This document shows positions 37,948 through 46,180 of a DNA stretch of 64,000 nt, in pieces. Position numbers and translations under genes: made by a program. The notes under the pieces were generated by a model, which was given only the letters and a program-made list of their open reading frames with translations, had not been told where the DNA came from and did not search any database. Position 1 is the stretch's first letter; the number at the start of each line of letters is the position of its first letter. The DNA comes from Sideroxyarcus sp. (GTDB taxonomy: Bacteria; Pseudomonadota; Gammaproteobacteria; Burkholderiales; Gallionellaceae). Location of the stretch: positions 186,001-250,000 of the forward strand of contig JAUSBR010000004.1 in the NCBI GenBank assembly GCA_030651895.1, written 5' to 3'.

Positions 37948-39345
37948 ATGCGTAGTCGTATCGAAAAGATCGGATTGATTGGCGTCGGTTTGCTGGCGGG
38001 CTTGCTGGTCAGCCTGCATTTCTCCGCCGTCGCCGACAAGGACACCGAACTGCCGTTGCCGGTGGAAGAGCTGCGCGCCTTCTCCGAGGTGTTCGGCCGC
38101 ATCAAGAGCGACTACGTGGAACCGGTGAGCGACAAGAAGCTCATCACCGAAGCGATCAACGGCATGCTGTCCGGGCTCGACCCTCACTCCGCCTATTTGG
38201 ATGCCGACGGCTTCAAGGAATTGCAGGCCGGCACCCAGGGCGAGTTCGGCGGTCTCGGCATCGAGGTCGGCATGGAAGACGGCCTGGTCAAGGTCATCTC
38301 GCCGATCGAGGATACGCCCGCTTTCAACGCCGGCATCAAGAGCGGCGACCTCATCATCAAGCTCGACGACACGCTGGTTAAAGGACTCAACCTCAACGAC
38401 GCAGTGAAGCGCATGCGCGGCAAGCCCGGTACATCCATCCTGCTGACCATCGTGCGCAAGACCGAACCCAAGCCGCTGCAGATCCGCGTCACGCGCGCCG
38501 TCATCAAGGTGCAGAGCGTGAAATCGAAACTGGCCGAACCGGGCTATGCCTTCGTGCGCATCACCCAGTTCCAGGAACACACCGGCGAGAACCTCGCCAC
38601 CGCGCTGAGCAATCTGCACAAGCAGAGCAACGGCGCCCTGAAAGGCCTGGTGCTCGACCTGCGCAACGATCCGGGCGGCCTGCTCACCGGCGCCGTCGCG
38701 GTCTCCGCCGCCTTCCTGCCCAAGGACGCGCTGGTGGTCTACACCCAGGGCCGCACAGAAGATGCCAAGATGCGCCTCAGCGCCGCGCCCGAAGATTATC
38801 TGCGCGGCAACGGCAAGACCGATTACCTGAAAGGTCTGCCGGAAGCGTTCAAGACCGTGCCGATGGTGGTGCTGGTGAACGGTGGCTCGGCCTCGGCTTC
38901 CGAAATCGTTGCAGGCGCGCTGCAGGACCACAAACGCGCGGTCATCCTGGGCACGCAAACCTTCGGCAAGGGCTCGGTGCAGACCATCCTGCCGCTGGGC
39001 AACAACACCGCGATCAAGCTCACCACCGCGCGCTACTACACACCTAGCGGTCGCTCCATCCAGGCCAAGGGCATCGTCCCCGACATCGAGGTGGAAGACC
39101 CGGCGACCGCCGGCATGGAGAACGCTTTCCGCCTGCGCGAAGCCGATCTGGACAAACACCTGAGCAACGGTCAGGCCGAGGACAAGAGCGAAGCCGCCAA
39201 ACCGGCAACGACCAAAGCCCAGCCGAAGTCCAAAGAGGACGAAAGCGGCAAGGCCGAAATCTCCGAGTTCGGCGCCAAGAACGATTACCAGCTGAACCAG
39301 GCTTTGAACCTGCTCAAAGGCATGAGCATCCTGCGAGGAAAATAA
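37948..39345 (+). CDS. Carboxyl-terminal processing peptidase S41 (CtpA)
   Basis: PDZ (GLGIEVGMEDGLVKVISPIEDTPAFNAGIKSGD) and S41 active site NGGSASASEIVAGALQDHKRAVILGTQTFGKGSVQ. Confidence 0.95.
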   Translation: MRSRIEKIGLIGVGLLAGLLVSLHFSAVADKDTELPLPVEELRAFSEVFGRIKSDYVEPVSDKKLITEAINGMLSGLDPHSAYLDADGFKELQAGTQGEFGGLGIEVGMEDGLVKVISPIEDTPAFNAGIKSGDLIIKLDDTLVKGLNLNDAVKRMRGKPGTSILLTIVRKTEPKPLQIRVTRAVIKVQSVKSKLAEPGYAFVRITQFQEHTGENLATALSNLHKQSNGALKGLVLDLRNDPGGLLTGAVAVSAAFLPKDALVVYTQGRTEDAKMRLSAAPEDYLRGNGKTDYLKGLPEAFKTVPMVVLVNGGSASASEIVAGALQDHKRAVILGTQTFGKGSVQTILPLGNNTAIKLTTARYYTPSGRSIQAKGIVPDIEVEDPATAGMENAFRLREADLDKHLSNGQAEDKSEAAKPATTKAQPKSKEDESGKAEISEFGAKNDYQLNQALNLLKGMSILRGK

Positions 39346-39346
39346 C

Positions 39347-39751
39347 GTGGTCAATCCGTTCGAACTGCAGAAGGAGCGCGTGCTGGTCTTCAGCCCGGAA
39401 CCGGCCAACCAGTTCTTTGCCGCGTACATGCTGCTGGTCGGACTGGAAAATTTCCATGTCGAGATGGGACCGCAACCGAACAGCCTACTGGTCCGCTACA
39501 GCATCCAGCATTATTCGATGGAGGCGCTGGAGAAAGCCCTCGCCCGCGAGGGATTCCACCTCGAGTACAGCCTGATGGACAAGATCAGGAAACATCTGAT
39601 CCATTACTGCGAGGACGTGCAGTACCACAATCTGAAAACGCCGGAACCGCGCACCAAGAACAACTCGCAGGAGATCTTCGTCAAAGCCTACGAGTTGCAT
39701 CCGCACGGCAACCACGACGACACACCAAAAGAACTGCGCGAATTCAAGTAA
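39347..39751 (+). CDS. Conserved hypothetical protein
   Basis: 134 aa ORF with GTG start 1 nt after ctpA stop, in tight operon context. Confidence 0.7.
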   Translation: MVNPFELQKERVLVFSPEPANQFFAAYMLLVGLENFHVEMGPQPNSLLVRYSIQHYSMEALEKALAREGFHLEYSLMDKIRKHLIHYCEDVQYHNLKTPEPRTKNNSQEIFVKAYELHPHGNHDDTPKELREFK

Positions 39752-39771
39752 CCCACGGGCTCCTTACACGC

Positions 39772-40521
39772 ATGGATGACCAGCAGTTACTGCGTTACAG
39801 CCGCCACATCCTGCTGCCGGAGATCGGCATCGAAGGCCAGCAGCGACTGTCGGCAGCCCACGCACTTATCATAGGCGCAGGCGGCTTGGGTTCTCCCGCC
39901 GCATTGTTCCTCGCCGCCAGCGGAGTCGGTCACCTTACCCTGTGCGACGACGATGTCGTCGACCTCACCAATCTGCAACGACAGATCATCCATCGCACTT
40001 CGGCAGTAGGCAAAGCCAAAGTTATCTCAGCCGGGGAAACTCTGGCCGACATCAATCCCGAAATCGAAATCACCGCATTGAAAGAGCGCGTCGACGAGGC
40101 ACGTCTGGCACAACTGGTCGCCGCTGCGGATGTTGTGCTGGATTGCAGCGACAACTTCGCCACCCGCTACACGCTCAACCGCGTCTGCTATGCCGCCGGA
40201 AAACCGCTGGTCTCCGGAGCGGCCACCCGCTTCGAGGGCCAGGTCAGCGTGTTCGATTTCCGCCGCGACGACAGTCCCTGCTACAACTGCCTCTACCCCG
40301 AGCAGGGCGAGAGCGAAGAGACGCGCTGCGCCGTTATGGGCGTGTTCGCGCCGCTGGTCGGCATCATCGGCAGCATGCAAGCCGCCGAAGCACTGAAGGT
40401 GTTGAGCGGGATGGAAAGCATGTGCGGCAGGATGCTGTTGTTGAATGCAGCCAGGATGGAAGTGCGTACCGTGCGCCTGACCAAAGACAGACTCTGCCCG
40501 GTCTGCGGCTTTAGGCCGTAA
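39772..40521 (+). CDS. HesA/MoeB/ThiF family adenylyltransferase
   Basis: LIIGAGGLGSPAALFLAASGVGHLTLCDDDVVDLTNLQRQIIH; CPVCG zinc Cys. Confidence 0.94.
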   Translation: MDDQQLLRYSRHILLPEIGIEGQQRLSAAHALIIGAGGLGSPAALFLAASGVGHLTLCDDDVVDLTNLQRQIIHRTSAVGKAKVISAGETLADINPEIEITALKERVDEARLAQLVAAADVVLDCSDNFATRYTLNRVCYAAGKPLVSGAATRFEGQVSVFDFRRDDSPCYNCLYPEQGESEETRCAVMGVFAPLVGIIGSMQAAEALKVLSGMESMCGRMLLLNAARMEVRTVRLTKDRLCPVCGFRP

Positions 40522-41584
40522 CGCCCTGCGCCTGCGGCGATTCGTCTTCCGCAACGGGGATATCGTCGAAATCCACCACCGTGTTGCGTCCGGCTTCCTT
40601 GGCGCGGTATAGCGCGTTATCCGCATTCAGCAGCGGCGCGCTCGGGGTGATCTCGCTGGTATCGTAGACGCACCAGAAGCCGGCCGAAGCCGTCAGCGTC
40701 CCGTGCGGAGAGCCTTTGTTCTCGATATCCAGCGCATAGATGCCCAGCCGCAGTTTCTCGGTGAACTGCCACGCCTCGTCGCGGTTCAGGCCGGAAGTAA
40801 CGATGCAGAACTCCTCGCCGCCGTAGCGGAACACATAGTCGCCCGCTCGCTGTGCGGCGTGCCTCAATGCGCCCGCCACCTGCTCCAGCACGCTGTCGCC
40901 GTACAGATGACCGTAGTCATCGTTGATCTTCTTGAAATAATCGATATCTAGCATGATGAGCGTCAGCGGCAGCCCGCTGCGCTTGCAGCGATTGATCTCG
41001 CCGACCAGCACGTCTTTCAGATAGCCGCGGTTGTAGACCTTGGTGAGCGGATCGATGATGGACAGATGCGCGAGCCGCTCGATGTTCTGCTCGTTGTGGC
41101 GCACCAGCAACAGGGTGACAAAACTCAGCGTCAGATAGGCGATGACATGCACCAAGGTGGTTACTGCAGTGGGGACTTCCGGACGCATCATCATGGCCAC
41201 GGCGATGCTTGCCGCACCGACCGCCGTCCACACGATGCGCTCGCGCGCGGCGACGATGGGCGCGAACGAGATGGGGAAGATCATCATCCAGATCTCCTGA
41301 CGCAACTGCTCGTTGCTGATGAAGGTCCCGTAAAGCATCAGGCACAGCATCGCCAGCACGAACCAGTTGGCGTAACGCAGCGAATCTTCGCTGTCGTGGC
41401 GTGTGCGCCAGCGCAGCCCCAGCAGAAAAAAGGCGAACAGCAACGCCGCCAGCCCGCGATCGGGCGTCGCATCCAGCAGGTAATACATCAGGGACAATGG
41501 CAGGGTGAGCAACAAAGCGATGCGCAGATACATGCGCAGCACGGCAGCCCTGAAGCGTTCAACGGAATACCGGGTCATGCACAA
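40511..41584 (-). CDS. Membrane GGDEF diguanylate cyclase
   Basis: N-terminal TMs; DPLTKVYNRGYL, MLDIDYFKKINDDYGH, RYGGEEF. Confidence 0.93.
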   Translation of the reverse strand: MCMTRYSVERFRAAVLRMYLRIALLLTLPLSLMYYLLDATPDRGLAALLFAFFLLGLRWRTRHDSEDSLRYANWFVLAMLCLMLYGTFISNEQLRQEIWMMIFPISFAPIVAARERIVWTAVGAASIAVAMMMRPEVPTAVTTLVHVIAYLTLSFVTLLLVRHNEQNIERLAHLSIIDPLTKVYNRGYLKDVLVGEINRCKRSGLPLTLIMLDIDYFKKINDDYGHLYGDSVLEQVAGALRHAAQRAGDYVFRYGGEEFCIVTSGLNRDEAWQFTEKLRLGIYALDIENKGSPHGTLTASAGFWCVYDTSEITPSAPLLNADNALYRAKEAGRNTVVDFDDIPVAEDESPQAQGVTA

Positions 41585-41664
41585 ACCCCCATGAAGCGAT
41601 CACAATCCGGCAGACTACTCCTAAGCAGTTCCGTGCGGAAGATTATTTTGGCGCAGCCTTCCCC

Positions 41665-42339
41665 TCAACTTCCGAATGGTTTCTTGTCGAGCAAACGTTG
41701 CCAGAGCACAGCCCATGTCTCCCAGTCATGTCCGCCCGGCATCACCTCGACACGCTGCTCCGGCAGATGTTCCGACAGTACGATGCTGGCACCGCGATAA
41801 CGGTCGCCGCTACCGTAACCGAGATGAATGGGCGGCAACGCCGCCGCATCGCGAAGGCTGTTCTGTATCTGCACGAGCAGCGCACGCTCGTGGTCGCGCG
41901 GCACGATCTCGCCCGCCTGCCAGCAGTGCAATCCGCCCGATGCCTCGACTTCGGCGATGATGCCGCGCGTGCCGAGGAACGGCGCCAGCAAAAAGATACC
42001 CTCGATCTCCGGCCTGCGTTGCGTGGCGCAGATCATCGCCCCGGAACCGCCGAGCGAGATACCCAGCAGCCAGATGCGGTGGTAACCCTGCGCACGCACC
42101 TCGTCCAAAGTGTGATGCAACACACGCTCGATGTCGGCACGTTCCAGATACAGATCGACATGCGTATCCAGCGCCAGCACATCCACCGGTAGTCCGCGTT
42201 CGCGCAGTGCCAAGATGAAACCGTTCTCCACCAGTTGCTGCGGCGTGTTCTTCGCGCCCGGCAGCATCAGCAGCAGGATGCGCTCACCTGCCGCAACGGG
42301 TGCGGCATCGTGGATGAAACCGACCGGCAGCTTCATCAC
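41665..42339 (-). CDS. Alpha/beta hydrolase
   Basis: GISLGGSGA nucleophile elbow; LLLMLPGAKNTPQQLV. Confidence 0.8.
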   Translation of the reverse strand: MMKLPVGFIHDAAPVAAGERILLLMLPGAKNTPQQLVENGFILALRERGLPVDVLALDTHVDLYLERADIERVLHHTLDEVRAQGYHRIWLLGISLGGSGAMICATQRRPEIEGIFLLAPFLGTRGIIAEVEASGGLHCWQAGEIVPRDHERALLVQIQNSLRDAAALPPIHLGYGSGDRYRGASIVLSEHLPEQRVEVMPGGHDWETWAVLWQRLLDKKPFGS

Positions 42340-44105
42340 CGCGCAGCCCGCTTCTTCAGATCGAAACCGGAGAAATAGATATGCGCCACCCCGTCCACCT
42401 TGGCCACGCGTAGCGTTTCGCCCTTGCCGCTGCCCACACCCGCCATGATGAGCTCACCCTGTGCCGGTGCCGGCAGGAACGCGGTGCGGAACAAAAATCC
42501 CGGCATGATGGAAGAGTTGAACTCGCCGACCAGCAGGTCGCCCTCGCGCACCACGCGGACGTTCTCCGGCAGTGGGCCGTCGTGCGGGTTGACTATGTCA
42601 TAGCCGCCGACATAGTCGTCGAGATAGCCGGGCAGCGGCTGCGGCTGCAGCTTCTCGCCGACCAGCATGGCTTGGCCGTCTTTGCTGTAGGCCATCACCT
42701 CGCGCCCGGCTATGCGCCGTAGCGACAGCCTCATCTCCTTCATCTGCTGGTTCGCCACCGGGATGAAACCCAGCAGTTTCAAACGCACGCCGAACTCGCC
42801 GTCTGCATGCTTCACCAGTTCGAAATCAAAGCCCATCAGTTCCGCGATCAGCTCACCATTGCGGTTCTCCACCTTGACCAGGCCGATCAGCGTCTCGAAG
42901 TAACCGGCGTAATCGCGCAGCTCGCTCTCGCTCAGCGGCACGATCTTCGATTCGACGAACTGTTTTTCTGGTTGCGCGATACCGCGCTTGGCCTCCAGCG
43001 CGAGCTTGAGCGTCTGCTCGGTCACCTTCGCCACCGCCGCCTGCGCATTGGCGGAGTTGGACAGCACCACCACGCCGAGCTTGTGCTCGGGCAGCACCGT
43101 CAGCATGGTGTGGTAGTTGAGCGTGGTACCGCCGTGGCTGGCCACGACACCCGCACCCGGCACGTCCACCCCGCTCAGCATCCAGCCCAGGCCCATCTTG
43201 AAATCCATATCCAGCGGCACGCTGGCGTTCTGCACGCGAACCATCTCGCGCAACGATTCCGGCGTGAGGATCTGGCGCCCCTCGAACTTGCCGTCGGCGA
43301 ACAGCATGCGCATGAAACGCGTCATGTCGCTGGCGCTGGAGAGCAGGCTGCTCGACGGCAAGTCGCGCAACGGGATGGCCTCCACCTCCTTGCCGTCCTT
43401 GTAGGCCTTGCCGGGGATACGCGCGGCGAATTCGGAACGTGTCATACCCAGCGGCTGCAGCACGTAGCGGTTCATGTGGCCGGCGTAGCAATCGCCGCCG
43501 ATCTCGCCGATGGCCGCGCCCAGCAGCGACACGCCGAGGTTGGAATAGGCGAACACAGTGTTTGGCGGCGCGGCCATATATTCCTCGCGCACCGCCGTCA
43601 CCTGTTCCTCGAACGGTGCCGGATGGCGATCGCTCATGCCGCGCACCCAATAGCCGGGCAGACCGGAATGGTGCGTCATGATGTTGCGCGGGGTGATACC
43701 TCCGGCATTGCCGAAGCGGCTCTTGATCGAGAACTGCGGCAGATAAAGCTGCAGGGACCGGTCGATATCGAGTTTGCCCTGTTCGGCGAGCTGCATCGCC
43801 GCCGTCGCGGTGAACACCTTGGCGATGGAACCCAGGTGATACACGGTATCCGGCGTCGCCTTGATACCCGCCGCCTTGTCCGCGAAACCGAAGCCCTGCG
43901 CCCACACCACCTGCTGGTCGTCCACCAGCGCGATGCTCAGGCCGGTGACATCGGCATCGTCCATCTCCTGTTCGATCAGCCAGCTGATGTATTGCTTGGT
44001 GTAGGTGTAATCGCCGCGCACCGGCGCGACCGGTTTTTGCGGCGGCGTACTGCATGCCGCCAATGCGGCCATGGAAAAGATGAGGACGAACTTGCGCAGC
44101 AACAC
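42336..44105 (-). CDS. Serine hydrolase, class C beta-lactamase/penicillin-binding family lipoprotein
   Basis: Lipobox LAACS; YHLGSIAKVFTATA (SxxK), YSNLGVSLLG (YxN); GTG start at 44105 preceded by AAAGGAGG. Confidence 0.88.
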   Translation of the reverse strand: MLLRKFVLIFSMAALAACSTPPQKPVAPVRGDYTYTKQYISWLIEQEMDDADVTGLSIALVDDQQVVWAQGFGFADKAAGIKATPDTVYHLGSIAKVFTATAAMQLAEQGKLDIDRSLQLYLPQFSIKSRFGNAGGITPRNIMTHHSGLPGYWVRGMSDRHPAPFEEQVTAVREEYMAAPPNTVFAYSNLGVSLLGAAIGEIGGDCYAGHMNRYVLQPLGMTRSEFAARIPGKAYKDGKEVEAIPLRDLPSSSLLSSASDMTRFMRMLFADGKFEGRQILTPESLREMVRVQNASVPLDMDFKMGLGWMLSGVDVPGAGVVASHGGTTLNYHTMLTVLPEHKLGVVVLSNSANAQAAVAKVTEQTLKLALEAKRGIAQPEKQFVESKIVPLSESELRDYAGYFETLIGLVKVENRNGELIAELMGFDFELVKHADGEFGVRLKLLGFIPVANQQMKEMRLSLRRIAGREVMAYSKDGQAMLVGEKLQPQPLPGYLDDYVGGYDIVNPHDGPLPENVRVVREGDLLVGEFNSSIMPGFLFRTAFLPAPAQGELIMAGVGSGKGETLRVAKVDGVAHIYFSGFDLKKRAAR

Positions 44106-44183
44106 GATACCTCCTTTGTTACAGATCATTCCGGAATGACGCCATTGTATAATGCCGAGCAAATCACATATGTAAACGCGACG

Positions 44184-44993
44184 ATGCTTTTCCCCTGCCG
44201 CAACTGGAAACCGACTCCCGCCATCAAACTCTCGTTACTGGTCCTCGCCGGCTGCATCGCCGCGACCATCTGGCAGCCGGCCTGGTGGCCGTGGACGGCG
44301 GGCATCGTGTTCGCAAACCACGCCGTTCTCACCATCGCCGGACTCATCCCGCGCAGCAGCCTGCTGGGTCCCAACATCACCCGCCTACCCGCAGACGCGG
44401 CGCGGCGCGGCGCGGTGGCGATCACCATCGACGACGGCCCCGATCCGGATGCGACCCCGCTGGTACTCGACATCCTCGACCGTTACGAAGCCAAGGCGAC
44501 CTTCTTCTGCATCGGCAAGCTTGCGGCGCAACATCCCGAACTGTGCCGCGAGATCGTGCGGCGCGGCCACGAGATCGAAAACCACAGCCAGTCGCACAAC
44601 TGGTATTTCTCCCTGCTCGACCCGTGGACCATCCACCGCGAGGTAAGCGAGGCGCAGAGCCTGCTGACCGAACTGGGCGGACGTCCGCCGCGTTTTTTCC
44701 GCGCCACCGCCGGGTTACGCAACCCCGAACTCGAACCCGTGCTCGCCCATTGCAGACTGCAGTTGTGCAGCTGGAGCAAGCGCGGTTTCGACACTCAGGT
44801 GAGCGACGCCGATGCGGTGTTCCGCAGCCTGGTGCACGACCTCCGGGGCGGCGACATCCTGCTGCTGCACGACGGCAGCGCCGCGCGCACCGCCGCCGGC
44901 CAACCTGTCATCCTCGACGTGCTGCCGCGCCTGCTGGAGGCGCTGGCACAGCAGAGACTCCATTCCATCACCTTGAACGACGCCATCCCATGA
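44184..44993 (+). CDS. Polysaccharide deacetylase (NodB domain)
   Basis: AITIDDGPDPDATPLVLDILDRYEAKATFFCIGKLA, HEIENHSQSHN; ATG at 44184 inside the longer 42807 ORF. Confidence 0.92.
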   Translation: MLFPCRNWKPTPAIKLSLLVLAGCIAATIWQPAWWPWTAGIVFANHAVLTIAGLIPRSSLLGPNITRLPADAARRGAVAITIDDGPDPDATPLVLDILDRYEAKATFFCIGKLAAQHPELCREIVRRGHEIENHSQSHNWYFSLLDPWTIHREVSEAQSLLTELGGRPPRFFRATAGLRNPELEPVLAHCRLQLCSWSKRGFDTQVSDADAVFRSLVHDLRGGDILLLHDGSAARTAAGQPVILDVLPRLLEALAQQRLHSITLNDAIP

Positions 44994-45700
44994 CCGCACG
45001 ATTCCGCCGCACCCTGCTCGACCGCGCCTCCCGCCCCTACCGCTCAGCCGGACACTTCGCCTGGCGCTTCGCCAACGGCAAACTGAAAGGCGACCCGGCG
45101 TTCTTCGGCCTGCTCGAACACGGCCTGTTGCCGGATGGCGATCGCCTGATCGACCTCGGCTGTGGCCAGGGCCTGCTCGCATCCTGGTTGCGCGAAGCGC
45201 GCGCGCTGTACGAAACGGGCGACTGGCCGAAAGACTGGCCCGCCGCACCGAAGATCAAGAACATCTGGGGACTGGAACTGATGCCGAACGATGTGGCGCG
45301 CGCCCGCGCCGCCCTCGGCGACCGCGCACAGATCGACCAGGGCGACATCCGCACGGCCGATTTCGGCAAGGCCGATGTCGCGATCATCCTCGACGTGCTG
45401 CATTACATCAGCTACGAAGCACAGGAAGACGTGCTGCGCCGCATCCATGCTGCATTACCCGCGGGCGGCACCTTCATCACCCGCATCGGCGACGCCGCCG
45501 GCGGCCTACCGTTCTATTACAGCAACTGGGTAGACCGCATCATCTTCTTCCTGCGCGGCCACGGCATCATTCCGATCTACTGCCGCAGCACGGCCGAATG
45601 GCTGGAAGTGCTCAAGCGTTGCGGCTTCGAAGCGCGCTCGATGCCGATGCATGAAGGCACACCGTTCTGCAGCGTGATGCTGATCGCGAAGGCGGTCTGA
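44990..45700 (+). CDS. Class I SAM-dependent methyltransferase
   Basis: LIDLGCGQGLLASWL motif I; ATGA overlap with deacetylase stop. Confidence 0.88.
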   Translation: MTARFRRTLLDRASRPYRSAGHFAWRFANGKLKGDPAFFGLLEHGLLPDGDRLIDLGCGQGLLASWLREARALYETGDWPKDWPAAPKIKNIWGLELMPNDVARARAALGDRAQIDQGDIRTADFGKADVAIILDVLHYISYEAQEDVLRRIHAALPAGGTFITRIGDAAGGLPFYYSNWVDRIIFFLRGHGIIPIYCRSTAEWLEVLKRCGFEARSMPMHEGTPFCSVMLIAKAV

Positions 45701-45717
45701 CCCAGCGCACCCTGCCG

Positions 45718-46143
45718 CTATCTGGGATCGAAACTGGGAGAGTATTTCTGCAGCACGGGTTTCATCAACAGATCTTCCTTGATGACGTGGTCGATCAGCC
45801 AATTGCGCAGAAATCGGGTGAAGTGCTCAGCCGCCTCCAGCGACCACTCTGCTCCCACAGCATCGAACTCGCTGCGCATCTGACCCAGCTTCTCGAACAA
45901 TTGCCGATGCGACTCGTTCAGATTGGGCACCTGCGCATAACCCACCGCCGCCGCGATCTTTTCTTCCCTGTCGAAATGAACCTGCGAATATTGCGCCAGA
46001 TCGTCCAGTGCCGCAGCCAGCGCACGCCTGTCCTTGGCTTCCATGCTCTGTTCGACCCGGTTGATGATCTCGATCAGATATTTGTGGTCAGAATCGATCA
46101 CGTTATTGCCGACACTCAACTGCTCACGCCATACCAACCCCAT
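45718..46143 (-). CDS. Bacteriohemerythrin
   Basis: VGNNVIDSDHKYLIEIIN, HFDREEKIAAAVGY, HFTRFLRNWLIDHVIKED metal ligands. Confidence 0.93.
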   Translation of the reverse strand: MGLVWREQLSVGNNVIDSDHKYLIEIINRVEQSMEAKDRRALAAALDDLAQYSQVHFDREEKIAAAVGYAQVPNLNESHRQLFEKLGQMRSEFDAVGAEWSLEAAEHFTRFLRNWLIDHVIKEDLLMKPVLQKYSPSFDPR

Positions 46144-46180
46144 ACGCCCCCCCTTGGTTTACTTTGAAAGATATTCTATC

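Noticed and set aside
37942-39429. 495 aa minus-strand ORF opposite ctpA
   Set aside because: Shadow ORF, antisense to a textbook S41 peptidase
42807-44993. 728 aa plus-strand ORF
   Set aside because: Only the last ~270 codons (44184 onward) are real (polysaccharide deacetylase); the rest is antisense to the beta-lactamase-like gene
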